NCBI GenBank assembly: GCA_905178155.1
Contig: CAJINV010000020.1
Coordinates: forward strand, 1,054,001 to 1,118,000
DNA from: Amoebophrya sp. A120
Taxonomy: Eukaryota; Sar; Dinophyceae; Syndiniales; Amoebophryaceae
Direction of reading: 5' to 3'
Length of the DNA stretch: 64,000 bases
The position numbers and the translations under genes are program-made. Within the stretch, counting starts at the first letter, position 1. Each line of letters opens with the position of its first letter. The notes beneath the pieces are model-generated. The model did not search any database and was not told the origin of the DNA. It was given only the letters and a program-made list of their open reading frames with translations. Shown piece after piece: positions 22,944 through 34,306 of this stretch.

Positions 22944-24493
22944 TTAAATCATGTCATCATCATGATTCATCTCATGATCCACGACTCCATCATGGTCTTT
23001 ATCCCTGTGGTTGTTGCCACCAGTGAACCAAGACCCACCCCAGTTCCCCCAGGTCGAGCTCGCACCCACCTCATATGAGTATTTGTTTGCTTCATTGTCC
23101 CAATGCAGCGCACGGCACGAACAGCCTGCGTAGTCGTGTCTGTGTGCTTCATCATGGTCATTTGCAAATATTCTACTCACGCCGTGAAAAAATTTACCGG
23201 CTGTTCCTCTCACATGGTTCGCTATGCTACTCGGGTCGTACCAATCATTATTCTTATAGCAGTGATGCGGCACCATCGACTTAGCAGAACTTGAACTTCC
23301 CTTAGGCTTTCCGGGTTGATTCCAACTACCGTCCAGAACGCTCTTGTAGGCGTGTTCCGCCCCGCGATACAAGACCGACCCCCCTAGTGCTGGACAAAAT
23401 CCCGATCGGACAAGGCTGAGCGGGTCGGTGGCGTGCTTGTTGTGCTTCGGGTTCGGATCCACATGTTGTTCGGGCGATATCTTCGAGATCACATGATCTC
23501 CCTTCGGAATTCTAATTATGCAACGCCACCGAAGTGCTCGCACTTGTTCTTTTAATAGTACATCAACATTATCCTCTTCATGTCAAGCGTCAACATGATA
23601 CTGCGCATCAAACATGCGATAAGCTGTCGTGGACGTGTCGACGCCTTTTACGTTCTTTACCTTATTATACACACACAAACTGCACTGACTACTCTCTCGC
23701 TTTACGCGAAGCCGGGCACCTATGGGAAAGCCAGGCTCGAAACAAAATGACAATAAAGGTCAAACATTTTTTAGCGACGCATCAAGAAATCGAAATGGGT
23801 ACCATTTCAATTTCTGAGCGGCGCGCGGTAAATCTCTGAAGCGGCTGAGTGACTTGCCGCAGGCGTTCTCTTTGGAGAAACGCGCAGCACTCTTGTTGTT
23901 GCGCTCTTTCTCAGCTCAATCTCTAACCCGCAACAGGACTACCATCTTCGCGCTCAACACTTGCCTGCTCTCCAAAGCAGAAAGCAGGTGGCATCTTGTC
24001 GTGCGTTGTGCTATATGCACTTTGAATCTATGTCAACTTTGTCAATTTTTATTTCGAGCCTGGTGACGCTTGCTTCCGTAGCACGGAGGAGCTGATGTAC
24101 ATTATTGGCTACACTACTTCTGATGCAGTCCATATTCATTGTTACGATGCAATAGTGGCTGTTGTCCAGTTGCTTTTCCGGGTCGGACTGATCGTAGCAC
24201 GGAACTTTCCAAGTCTGGCTAGTTTCCAGGAGAAACTTGGAGTCATAAATCTCCTGATGCTCTTCCTTTTTGTGGTCTCCGCCGTGCTTTTGGTGGTGGT
24301 GGTCGCCGTGGTGGCCGCCGTGCTCCTGGTGGTCGCCGTGGTGGCCGCCGTGGTTGTTGCCGTGTGGATGGTCGCTGTGGGGGCCGCCGTGGTTGTTGTC
24401 GTGGGGATGGTCGCTGTGGTTCTCGCCGTGGTGGCCGGGGGTATTGTGGTGCACGGTGTGATGGGGGTGTACGGGTTTGTGCTTAACGGACAT
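22944..24493 (-). CDS. His-rich, possibly metal- and Ca-binding protein (two exons, 351 aa)
   Basis: Exon 1 (24493-24068) encodes a His/Gly/Asn/Asp-rich start with repeats such as NNHGGHHGDH, then a globular part with paired Cys (WKVPCYDQ, NMDCIRSSV). Exon 2 (23573-22944) encodes a Cys- and His-containing domain (SGFCPALGGSVLYRG, HHCYKNNDWYD, YAGCSCRALHWDN). It ends with DKDHDGVVDHE, which resembles a DxDxDGxxD calcium loop of EF-hand, dockerin or TSP3 type. The join uses GTCACC as donor and GAAGAG as acceptor and keeps frame, but I could not confirm it; these may be two genes. The His-rich part suggests metal binding. No signal peptide is seen. Confidence 0.5.
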
Positions 24494-24623
24494 TTTTTCC
24501 AGTAGACCGCTTGATGTGGCGACAGATTCAATTTCAGATGACCACGTAATGCCAATACCTGAGTTGTGAGGACTGCGATAGGAGAGGCTACTTCTGAATT
24601 TATAGAATCACGACGCTACCGCC

Positions 24624-24934
24624 TATGGAAGCGTCAGGTTTGAAATCGTCAAAGTTGAAATAAATAATTTGTAATGCATAAAATGCATGGCCCGGGGTGC
24701 GTGTGTTGCAGAGCAGGCAAGTGAGGCCGATTGTAAGCCTGTTTGGGGTTACAGCTCGAGCTGCTAAAGTAGCATGAGAAAATCACTCTTCTTTGCCTAA
24801 ACAGCATGACAAACTGGATTTAGGGACCACCGAAAGTTGTCATGCGCCACTTGAAAACTGGGTTCCAACTGGCATCCATTTTATGCATGGCAAATTATTT
24901 CAACTTTGTCGATTTCAACTCTGACACATCCATA
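24624..24934. mobile_element. family E introner, 311 bp, outside any recognised coding region
   Basis: Starts TATGGAAGCGTCAGGTTTGA and ends with the complement of TATGGATGTGTCAGAGTTGA. Direct repeat CCGCC at 24619-24623 and 24935-24939. It is 131 bp upstream of the His-rich gene start, so it is either in a 5' untranslated region or intergenic. Confidence 0.9.
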
Positions 24935-25139
24935 CCGCCACATCAAACCAAATATTCCATGTTCCGACCAACGGCTGCACCATATCGCACTCGTACAAAT
25001 GCTAATGCAAGTTTTGCATTACAAATCTTGTTTGCAAGGCAAATCTGCATTACAAATTTTATTTCTCATGCTGAGGAAATTTGTAATGCATTTATACGAG
25101 TACGATACTTTTGCAATGCATACACCATGCAAAAAAAAA
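24935..25139. repeat. repeat segment 1 (CATCAAACCAAATATTCCATG...), split by the family F introner
   Basis: 24940-24982 plus 25123-25139 match 27541-27602. The matching part includes AAATATTCCATGTTCCG, ACCAACGGCTGCACCATGCA and the A-run. Confidence 0.75.
24983..25122. mobile_element. family F introner, 140 bp, outside any recognised coding region
   Basis: Left end TATCGCACTCGTAC, right end complement TATGCATTGCAAAAGTATCG; the left end lacks the GCAAAAG part seen in other copies. Direct repeat CACCA at 24978-24982 and 25123-25127. A related uninterrupted sequence lies near 27586. Confidence 0.88.
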
Positions 25140-25876
25140 ATTGTGTGCTCGCTTCTTCAGGCGAGCGAGTAACTGTTTGTCATACTAACTATGTTCCTGC
25201 TTGTAAATAGCTGGCAACCAGTGTCTCAACTAGTCGCCACCAGAGCTTGACGAACAAACACCGCCCGTTTTAGTAGTGAACGGCCAAGCTCGGGGAGTTA
25301 CCAGGTAGAAGAACTGCCGAAGCCTTCCTTCTGTCCTGGCTTCAGACTGGAGCAAAACTACCTCCTCATCCGTAATGCTCCCGTCAGCCTCCGCACAGCC
25401 GCAAGGTCCTAAACAAGCCGCCTCTGCTTGCCCTTCCTTGCGTCAGAACAGGCGCCATAGAAATGGCAGGTCCTAAGCAAGACTCCTCTTCTTGCCCTTC
25501 CTGCCTGCGCCACCTGAGCCGAAGCTCTGGTAGCGGTACGCAAACGCCACCGGGAAACGCAGGAAAACACGGAGTTACACCCTGCATCTCCCAGTTACCT
25601 CCCTAAAACCCTTTACCCTATCCTGAAACCCTTGCCCCCCCCGACCGAGCTTCAAAAAAAAAAACCCAGCAGCTATCGACCCTTTTTCCCTGCTCTCCCC
25701 CCCAAATGATTTCCCTTAGCCGGCTCCAGAGCACAGAGCGGTTAGGGCAGAGATTGTTGTGGTTCTGTACGAGCAAAAGCGCTAACCTAACCTACTTGCT
25801 TCTGTCGAATATCTTTATCTTAGATGCTGACGAAGTGCATCTCTCAGCGATAGAGAACAACTAAGCTTTTCTATCT

Positions 25877-25921
25877 CTACCAAATATTCCATGTTCCGAC
25901 CAACGACTGCACCATGTTCCG
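25877..25921. repeat. repeat segment 2 (related to 24935 and 27541)
   Basis: ACCAAATATTCCATGTTCCG then ACCAACGACTGCACCATG. On the minus strand it encodes VVGRNMEYLV, as the other copies nearly do. Confidence 0.7.
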
Positions 25922-27539
25922 AGAGCGGTGAGAATATATCAGCAGAGGGGGATGATGTTCCATCTGCATCTTCTTCACGAAGATGTGACCAGGCTCGACA
26001 CTTTGGCATTAGCCAAGCGACTGAGCCGGGCGCAGCCTTTTCTTGCCTTATTTCAAACAAAGCCTAACAGCAACAGAAGCAACGTCTTGCACAGCGATGC
26101 TGACGCGCTTCAGGCTGTATTATGTTACAGATTCTTCGTTCTGTAAACCGACAGTAGACTCTTTTATTTTTCTAGAGTCAATTTGCAACCGATGCTGCAC
26201 TAGCATCGATCAACTTTCTCTACTTCGCAACCTCGGTTGCGCTGCGCGCCGAACTTGTCGGCGCCCGTGCCTGCGCTCCCGGCAGGCTGTGCCGCTAGGC
26301 TTGCGGCCTTCGGCTCTTGTGCAACCAGCACCCTGCTGGGCTTGTGTTCTTGGCAGGCAGTCTCGCGAATCTGCAAGACGGAATACCTTACCAAAGTAGA
26401 TTTTCAAACCGAACACGGCAGGCGATGATGCCTGGCCGTGTATGCGCGCGAGGCGTCCCTCGATGAGTTGCGCGTCGTGCCCGGGTGCGTGAACCCTGCG
26501 ACACTATTTGGAATTGCTGATAGGTGTGCATCAACAAATTAAAGAACCCTGATAGTTCCTCGTACACACTTTTCTACTCCTACTCGAAACTGAAAAGCCA
26601 CAGAAGCTACTTGCTCTACTAGGAGTGAAAACCAAAACACAATATACGTGACCCGCATACTGAACTGCTTGCAGCTGCATCTGCAGCCGCTCCTTGCAGC
26701 CTGTGCTGCATCCTGGATCGAGATCCTGGGCGGATCTCGTTCTTCTTGCGTTCGGGGGGACTCCCCGGACTTGGTGCTTGAGCTGTGCTGTGTGCTGGAG
26801 TAGCTGCTGCTACTTGCACCGGCACTGACTGCTCGAGTTGCGCGCAACTACCGATAGCTGCGGCAACATTTACGCACTGCAACACCCTGGACGTCGCTGC
26901 TGCGCCGCCATGTGTGTGTTGCTACTTTTACTTTTGCCTTCCACACTCGTAGCAGCGAAAGTCATCGACAGACGCTACTCGAGTGGGCTTTTGCCCTTTC
27001 CAGCGCTTTGCGCTTTGATGGCTCTCCAGGTGCGGACTAGCCACACAAGGAGGCGACTACAGCCACGAGCTTGGGGAGCTCATTCCCTACTCTTATGCAG
27101 GGATAGGTGGGGGCTTCTGGTAGTTCTTACCCGTTCCCAATAGGGGAACTCTTTGGGCTCATAACTCTGTGGACGTGTCAAGCGTCAGGGACGAGGCATG
27201 CTCACTAGCATGCTGTCCTAAGCTAGAGAACAGAGTCACTATCTACTAAGCAACCTAATATCTAGGTGCTACGGAGTTCAGGGCAATTGTTTCATCAGGC
27301 TACTGGCACTATGACCAGGAGCCATTCTGGCACTGTGTACGTTGTTCACATTGTGTCCATTGGTATCATCACCACCATCCTAGTGGTGTCCTGTGTGGGT
27401 GATCCTCATGATCCTACTGGTGTGACCCCTGTATTTACATCCTACACCTATGGGTGTGCTTTGGCCTATTCATGGATCTCATTGATCTAGGAGCATGCTA
27501 GCAACAGCTCTAGTCCGAGTCTGGTTGCTGCGCAATAGC

Positions 27540-27602
27540 CACATCAAACCAAATATTCCATGTTCCGCTTCCGACCAACGGCTGCACCATGCAAAAAAAC
27601 AA
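27540..27602. repeat. repeat segment 3, uninterrupted by an introner
   Basis: CACATCAAACCAAATATTCC, ATGTTCCG, a 7-base duplication (CTTCCGA region), then CCAACGGCTGCACCATGCAA and an A-run. It is the unoccupied form of the family F insertion site at 24983. Confidence 0.75.
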
Positions 27603-28241
27603 TAAACTCAATCAAGCAACAAGTAGTACCCGCTGGTGCCGCCGCAGCTGCTTGGTGGCTGTCCGTGGAAAGGTGCTGAGAGGAACGGCTCGTAGGGCTT
27701 GCCGCCCCGCCAGATGAAGCCTCAGTCGACAAGGAGAGTTGTTCTTCACCGGGAACAAGACCTGCTACTCCCTCCGCATCGTCCGCCGGGACATCCGTTG
27801 CCTCCGCGTCTGACGTAATTTGAAAACTTTTCGTGTCTGCATTGTGGCCGTGGTTCGCGGCTGCATCGTGGTCAAACCCGTAGACCCAGGAGGTCGCAGC
27901 GCCTGATCATTTACAGGATTTGATTGTGACTTGCACACACATTACATTCACGACCTGCAGTAGCATAATTGCAGCACAGTCTCTTGCTCATCTCCTATTC
28001 AAGATGTTAGTGCTCTTAGTCTTACAGCAACTCTGCTTTTATACCAGCGAGCGAAGCGGGCAGTTTCCACATACGCCTGCCACTGGCGGACTGCGCAAAC
28101 TGCATGGGGATTATCAATCCAGAGGCCACGCTCACGCCAATGTCTGGTAGGAGGTGCAGTGTCAGTAGGACCATCGTAGTTGTCCATCGCGAGCAGGAAC
28201 AGAAGCAAGGTGCGGGCGATTATCCTATGCAATTGGCTCTT

Positions 28242-29080
28242 CAGAATATATTAACTAGCAAAATTTTGGCACTTTTACCAATATGACATATGACAATATT
28301 ACAATATGTCAATATGACCAGTGATTTTTGAGCAATATGACCGGAGTCATCGGCCTCGGGGACCGGAAGATGACCTGACGCGCAGCGTCCGTCGCATGCA
28401 GTAACAGGCCATCTTCGCTCCCCGACTAATGCGGTGGCGATAACGTCCGGCGGTCGATAGCCGGCCGCCCACCGTTAGCCAGCTGCCTTGCAACGCAAGG
28501 GCTCCGCCCCGGATGCCCACTCGTCGCCGCGAGTCCCCTAGGAGACCAACAGACGCAAACTGCTCAAAATTCAGTGTGGTTTTGCCTAGTTTTGCTTTGA
28601 TTAGCTACCCTTATAAGCAAAAAAATTATATATCAGCACAATGCTACTTAGCCAGGTGGTTGGGCGCGAAAATAGCTGCCGAAAAAGCAAGCTGCGCTGA
28701 TGCTGCGCCTACAACAGCCTACACGTTGTTGCAATCGACACGCTAACTGCAAAGACAGTGCCTGTGCCAGCAATAGCGCGCCAGGAGTGCGCTCAAGGCT
28801 GTAGGGCGTTGCCAACATGTTCGGGAGACAAACCTAGGAGGCGCCTAGTTGGTATCTGCACAAACTGCACAGCGGCGCGCGCGGTCCTAAAGACCGCACA
28901 GTCCGCAAGCAGTTCGGACAGGACCAATTTTCACGCGAGGGGCTGCCGCGAGCAATATGCAATATGACAATATGACAATATTACAATATGAGAATGCTAC
29001 TTTTTTGATGTTTCGCTGCGCTGTCGTTGCCAAGTGTCATATTGAATGATATGTGTCATATTGCTAGTTAATATATTCTG
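28242..29080. mobile_element. 839-bp element with inverted ends and a 6-bp target duplication
   Basis: The ends are the 20-base perfect inverted repeat CAGAATATATTAACTAGCAA. GCTCTT is duplicated at 28236-28241 and 29081-29086. Just inside both ends are arrays of CAATATGAC-like units (28269-28345 and 28956-29060). The centre (28370-28530) is GC-rich, unlike its surroundings. No transposase was recognised; the ORFs at plus 28513-28746 and 28758-28967 are short and unknown. This looks like a non-autonomous DNA transposon. Confidence 0.8.
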
Positions 29081-30786
29081 GCTCTTGTTTGTACTCTTGT
29101 TGCATGCACATCCACTTCCAGTTCCATCCGAGAAGTGCATATACAAAATGAGTGCTTTTTGGTTCGGCTTTGAATGACTTGGTGACCACAACAACGAGTC
29201 AAGAGTAAATTCACTGGTGATAATACTACTCGTCCCGCCATTTTGTCGTCAGATCGAACCGCGGGAGTGCAAGCGCGTTTGAGTTTGCGCAGATGTTCTT
29301 GCGTGATCGCAGCCCTTCTACCAGCTGTAGTTACCGATTTACCTGGTAAAGCCATTTTGTCTACTGATGTTTTCGTTTTGCGTTATAGCTTCAACGAGCA
29401 TGATACGCAAACGAAAAGAACAACCGGCGCTGTCGCTGTGTCACCAATGAAATTAGAGTTGACCGCACACCTTCATCTTGCAGGTGGCCCTCCGTCCTCG
29501 CCCCCGAAGTAGAGCCGCGAGTCACTCGCTTTCTTGCCTCCACCAATATTGTTCTTCTTAGAGCACGGTGTTTGTGTTTGACGCTGGTTGGGAGGGAAGG
29601 ACGACGAGCAGACGGGCTGCAGCGAAACTTGGCGAGGTGGACTTGCTCGCTTTCTTGGAAAGGTCTTCGTACTAGTTGTCAAGAGGTGAAACTAGTAAGA
29701 GCCGCAAGTTTAGTCATTCACTCATCTGGATCTGAGCTTTCAATGCTGTCGAAGACAACAAAGCCTCCACCTGTAGTTCTAATACAAGTGTCGCTTCATC
29801 ATCTTCTACTTCGCCAAAGTTGTTTTTTTGAAAATGCTTGTTAAATGAAGTGCGAAGAAACATGATGAAATGCGGTGATACTTTTCTTCATTTGGTTTGA
29901 AGGAACTCCTCTGATCTCCTGTCGTGCAAATCCAGTTTACCTTTACGCCCAATCCTGCTGCTGCTCTCAAAAATACCAGCACATCTACAACTCGGAGATG
30001 GCAATAATGATATTGCACTACAACGAGAATTGAAACGCATCAAATGCCACTGCACTCCAGAGTAAACCCAGGGTGGTCGTCACGGCCGTTCTGCTAAACA
30101 GCCTGCGCGAGCGAACCTGCACCAGGTCAGTTTTCGCGCTACCAACTTCACAGTTTGTTGTAAGTATCAAAAAAAGACGAAAAAGCGGCATCCAGTACTA
30201 CAGTGTATCCTTTTGATGTATGTCACCACAGTGTCTCGCAAAGTCTAGTACTATTCATTGAAGACGACCTGCGTGCTGCTCATCACAAAGTCAACAAGAA
30301 TGCTCCTCGATGTTCCAACTTCTTGCCATTGGTGTTGCCATCAGGAGCTGGATTTGCACCCCCGCCTTCCTTATTCTTATTCTTTTTGCCAACTGAACAT
30401 GGCCTGGCAGACAAATAACTGCGGCCACAAACTACATAGTTGAAAAATTAGTGAATGCCGAAATACGTCGCCTCCTGACACCCTCGACTTCGTATGTGTA
30501 ATCGAAAGAGCAAAAGCGATTTCCTGTTTTTTCTTTGATGTCGTAGTGAGGTGCATTTTTTTCAGCCGCCCGGATGAGGTATGCTAAAGTGACAATAGAC
30601 CAGAAAAAAGTCATGAACGTCGGTCCTGCGTTGATGTTGAAGCACTGGGAGGAGAAGCCCAACTCTTCTGCTGTAGAGAAGTAGTTGAAGTAGCTACAAC
30701 TAGTAAAACCTTCTATTGCGATCATTCATTGTAGTTGTCCAAGAGCCCACTCTACCTCTTTACAAGAAGTAGAAGAGCTGCTTTTA
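29081..30786. other. intergenic region
   Basis: About 1.7 kb with only short ORFs. The best is minus 30432-30725 (97 aa, a hydrophobic stretch TFMTFFWSIVTLAYL), 60 bp after the stop of the next gene; I do not support it as a gene. Confidence 0.35.
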
Positions 30787-33700
30787 CTACTTTGATTCTT
30801 TCTTTTGGTCCTTCTCCGTGTGCCTCGACGAGGAGGACTTTTTCTTTTTTTCTTTGTCCACCTCTGCCTCATCCGTAGACTTCTTCCGCTTCTCCTTCTT
30901 GTCATCCGCACCAGCTGCCCCCTCGTCCGAAGACTTCTTGTGCTTATTTTCTTTCTTCTCTTTGTCCTTTGTTTCAGCTTGTTGTTGTTCCTTCTCTACC
31001 TCCTCAGCATCGTGGTCCGATGACTTCTTTTTCCTCGACGATTTGTGTTCGTGGTGATGCCGGTCTTTTTTCTCCTTCGAGTGCTTGTGGTGTGTAGTGT
31101 CGTCCCGGGTGGACGAGGACTCCTTTCTCTCCTTTTCAGGCGAGTTCGATACCGATCGCCGGTGGTGGGAGGAGGAACTAGAGCTGCTGTGGTGTTTTTT
31201 GTGCTTCTTTTCCTTCGACGCGGAGCTTTTCCGCGATTTGCTGGGCGATTTGCTGGGGGACGTCGTGCTGGAAGCTCCGGGAGTGGCGTCGCCTTCAGTA
31301 GTGTCTCCTCGCTTGCTTTTACTACTAGTTGTACCCTTGCGTGATTTTGATGTCTTCTCTGCCTTTGTTTCGCGATCCTTTATGGCTACAGTCTCCGGTC
31401 CGTCCTCCAGGCCCTCGAGGTCAATTTCCGCATCCCCGACCGACCGCGTCCACGCCCGGCCGGCCGGTTTCGCCGTGGTCCCGCCACTGGCTGCCCCCGG
31501 CGAGGAACTTCCGCGCGCCGCCCGGCTCTCGCGCCCCATGGAGAAGCAGCTCATAGAGGTCTTGGAAAGTACAGATTTATCTCTGCCGTCGTTGATGTTG
31601 TCGTTGTTCTGGTGGTCCTCTTTATCTTTTTCTCTTGACGGTGACACGGCACTACCACTAGATTCTGTTCCAGAACTAGCGACCGACCAGGAAGACCCGC
31701 TTCCGGCCCCAGAGGAAGAGGATGCCTTGCTCGTCGCACCAGCGCTACTGTTGGTCGCCGTTAAAGACTATGCTGTGCAAAAGTATCGTACTCGTAGTAA
31801 TCGCGTTTATGCATTACGAATCTTTTTCCTAAGGTCAATCAGCATTAAATACAAATTCCATTTCTCGTGCTGAGGAAATTTGTAATGCAATTCATACTAT
31901 TACGATGCTTTTGCAATTCATAAAGACCCTGACCCGCTGGTAGCTCCGCTGTACGACGATGCAGTAAGGCTGGCGTTGCTAGAGTCCTCGTGCGAGGTAG
32001 AACTTCCCCCGCTGCTGCGGCTCGCGCGACTAGTTCCGCCGGACGAAGAAGAAGAGCCAGAAGAACTACCCGCTCCCGCCGAAGACGACAGCGTGTAGCT
32101 CGAGGCCGGCCCACCGGAAGAGCTGTTTAGCAACATATGCCCGTTGCTGCTTTTCAGCAAGTCGCTTTTCACGGTGCTGGTCACGGATTTCCGTTTCTCC
32201 GCCTTGGAAATGGTCACGTACTCCCGCCACGCCGGAATCACCAGCTTCCACAGATCGATGCGCTCGGTCAGCATTGCGTGCGTCAACTGCTTCACTTTCG
32301 TGAACTCCTGGGATTCCAGCTTCGAAAAGCCCCGCCGGATCTTCTTGCCCCCGGCGCCATGAAGACCTCCAGATGGATTCTGATCTCCACCACCGCCCGG
32401 ACTGGCACGGGGGTCGTGAGTTGCTGTGCCGGTAGCAGAACCCAGCAGATCGTTGGCGGCAGCTCCATCCACTGCCGGCGACGCGGCGTCCTCCAACAAA
32501 CCGACGTTGCTGCACCCGGAGATGCGCGCGCGCTCGTGGGTATTCAGGTGTTCCACCATCAGGTCCTTGAACTTTTTCACCAGCTTTTTCTCGTCGTTTT
32601 TCGGCAGAAAGAAGTCCAACTCCGTCCCGCCCTTCTTGTCACCGGCCACGTCCTCCGCGTAGTCGAGCAGCTTCGCGAAGCCCTGGTACCCCTCTTGCTG
32701 CTTCAACAGTTTCTCCATTTGGAGTTGCATTTTCCGGTCCCGTTTTTCGTGCTCTTCGCGGCGCTGCTCCTCTTCCTCCGCCATGTGTTCCTGCCGCTCG
32801 GTATTCCCTGAAAACAAACCATCTCCCTCCACTTTTTGCATGACAAACACAAAACTCATTCGCATGTTTTGCATGAAAAATTGGATGGGGATGCTTAATT
32901 TTCAGGGAATACTCGGTCAGCTCGGTCAACTGCTTTAGCACCTCCACGTACTTTTTCTGCGTTTTCTCGAACGGGAGTATGAAACAAAAAAGTGTTGACG
33001 TTAACGGTTTCCAGAGATTTCAGCTATGCATGACAGATGTTTCCTAGAATGCATGCTATGCAATACAAAGTTAGCTACCCTTTCCCTTTCTATTTCTAAT
33101 GCGGTCCTGCGTCACAAATTCCGTTAACGTTAACGCTTTTTCCTGTGATAGGGAGCATCATTTTTCCAAAGATCCCGTCGTCCGACATGGCTTCCTCCAT
33201 CTTCTTCTGGATATGCATTGCAAAAGCATCGCACTAGTAGTAGAAGTAGTCGCAATACAAATTTGCTCAGCATGACGAATGGAATTTGTCATGCTGTTTT
33301 GGCTTGGGAGGGAGATTTGTAATGCATGACTGCGATTAGTGCGTCGAGTGCGGTACTTTTGCAGTGGATACTGGAAAGCCGTCACCAACTCCGGCGTCGT
33401 GGCGTCTACGAGACTGGAGGAAATGGTCTTGTTCACGTTTTTCAGAAAGTCCACCTGCTTTTCCAGTTGCTTGCTGGTGTCGCCCAACCGGTCCACTTCC
33501 CCGGTGAATTTGGACAACTGCGCCGCCAGCTCCTCGTTCTCCTGCTGAAAAGCCACCACGTTGTCGTTCAGTTTTTCCTTCGTTTTCTCCAAGTCTAAAA
33601 CATTACTAGCCAGTTTGTCGTTCTGTTTCCGCATGGCCTCGTTGTTTTTCGCGTAATTCGCGTTGTTTTCCTGCAAAGCGGCGTTGGACTTGACAAACTC

Positions 33701-34306
33701 CGCGTTTGATTTTTTGAAGTCCTCGTTGGACTTCGCGAATTTCTCGTTCTCCCCGGCCAAGTGCGTGATCTGCCCCTTCAGTGCGGTGACCGCGAATTCC
33801 AGCTGTTTCAGCACGTACCGCTGGTACTCGCCGTTGGTATACCCGAACGAGAGGATCGACAGGGCAAGAATCACGGGGATCAGGTCGAAGCCAAACCAGA
33901 AGATGATGATCCAGGGCAGGAACAGAAAAGTCCCGGCGCGCAGCCCGTGCTTCACGCACAGCTCCAGAATCTGCCAGCGGTTCATTGACCGCAGGGACGC
34001 GACAGCGTTTAGGACGGATGGCGTGCGGGTTGGTGCCTCACCGTCTCCGTTGCCCCCGTTATTTTCTCCGTCCTCAGCACCAGCGCGGGCCGCACTGCTG
34101 GACCGCTCGGGGCGCCGCGGGTTGGAGGACGAACTGCCTCGTGTTTGTGCAGCAGCAGCATCGTCCACAACAACCTGCTTCAGCTCAATTTCTTTGTCTT
34201 TCATGTTATTCATAGCCTGCTCTCCTGCAAGGCCAACCCCTGCAGCAGCTCCCACTAGAGGGTCGTGCAAAGTGGTACCACCAAGATGTTGATCCAAAGA
34301 TGGCAT
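30787..34306 (-). CDS. membrane-anchored coiled-coil protein with a Lys/Ser-rich tail (967 aa, five exons)
   Basis: Exons (minus): 34306-33371, 33206-33151, 32972-32912, 32796-31923, 31763-30787; 968 codons with the stop. All four introns are introners. Residues ~125-175 hold two hydrophobic segments (FLFLPWIIIFWFGFDL, IPVILALSILSFGY). Residues ~180-310 are a long coiled coil with repeated FAKSNEDFKKSNAEF-like units. A Glu/Lys/Gln-rich helix follows (MAEEEEQRREEHEKRDRK). A globular part has DFFLPKNDEKKLVKKFKDL and ERIDLWKLVIPAWREYV. The rest is Ser/Gly-rich and ends in a Lys/Ser/Asp tail (EKDQKKESK). A tether or scaffold role is possible. I do not recognise the family. Confidence 0.72.
31769..31922. 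mobile_element. family F introner, 154 bp (coiled-coil gene)
   Basis: Ends TATGCTGTGCAAAAGTATCG and complement TATGAATTGCAAAAGCATCG. Direct repeat AAGAC at 31764-31768 and 31923-31927. The join GGG TCT TTA ACG stays in frame. Confidence 0.92.
32802..32911. mobile_element. family B introner, 110 bp (coiled-coil gene)
   Basis: Ends TATTCCCTGAAAACAAACC and complement TATTCCCTGAAAATTAAGC. Direct repeat CTCGG at 32797-32801 and 32912-32916. The interior has the GCATGACAAA and TTTTGCATGA motifs of family B. Confidence 0.9.
32978..33150. mobile_element. family G introner, 173 bp, only copy (coiled-coil gene)
   Basis: Ends TATGAAACAAAAAAGTGTTG and complement TATCACAGGAAAAAGCGTTA, both continuing into ACGTTAACGG or AACGTTAACGG. 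Direct repeat GGGAG at 32973-32977 and 33151-33155. Confidence 0.9.
33212..33370. mobile_element. family F introner, 159 bp (coiled-coil gene)
   Basis: Ends TATGCATTGCAAAAGCATCG and complement TATCCACTGCAAAAGTACCG. Direct repeat CTGGA at 33207-33211 and 33371-33375. The join reads AFQ KKMEEAM. Confidence 0.92.

Larger units (their letters stand above)
24494..28241. other. gene-poor, repeat-bearing region
   Basis: Apart from the two introners at 24624 and 24983 and the related segments at 24935, 25877 and 27541, I find no supported gene in this 3.7-kb stretch. Short ORFs (minus 25815-26060, minus 27544-27732, plus 26838-27143, plus 27266-27490) are probably chance or decayed sequence. Runs of C and A occur at 25620-25700. 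Confidence 0.4.

Noticed and set aside
24095-24505. Plus-strand ORF of 136 codons with long Val/Ala runs, resembling a membrane protein
   Set aside because: It is the complement of the His/Gly repeats of the minus-strand gene; the hydrophobic look comes from the GTGGTCGCC repeat.
28370-28530. GC-rich patch as a possible tRNA or rRNA gene
   Set aside because: No anticodon arm, T-loop or rRNA-like conserved block could be found; it lies inside the inverted-end element.
30432-30725. 97-codon minus ORF with a hydrophobic segment as a separate gene
   Set aside because: It is short, begins only near the stop of the coiled-coil gene, and has no recognisable motif or supporting context.
31085-31873. 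Plus-strand ORF of 262 codons
   Set aside because: It mirrors the Lys/Ser-rich tail of the minus-strand coiled-coil gene and runs through an introner.
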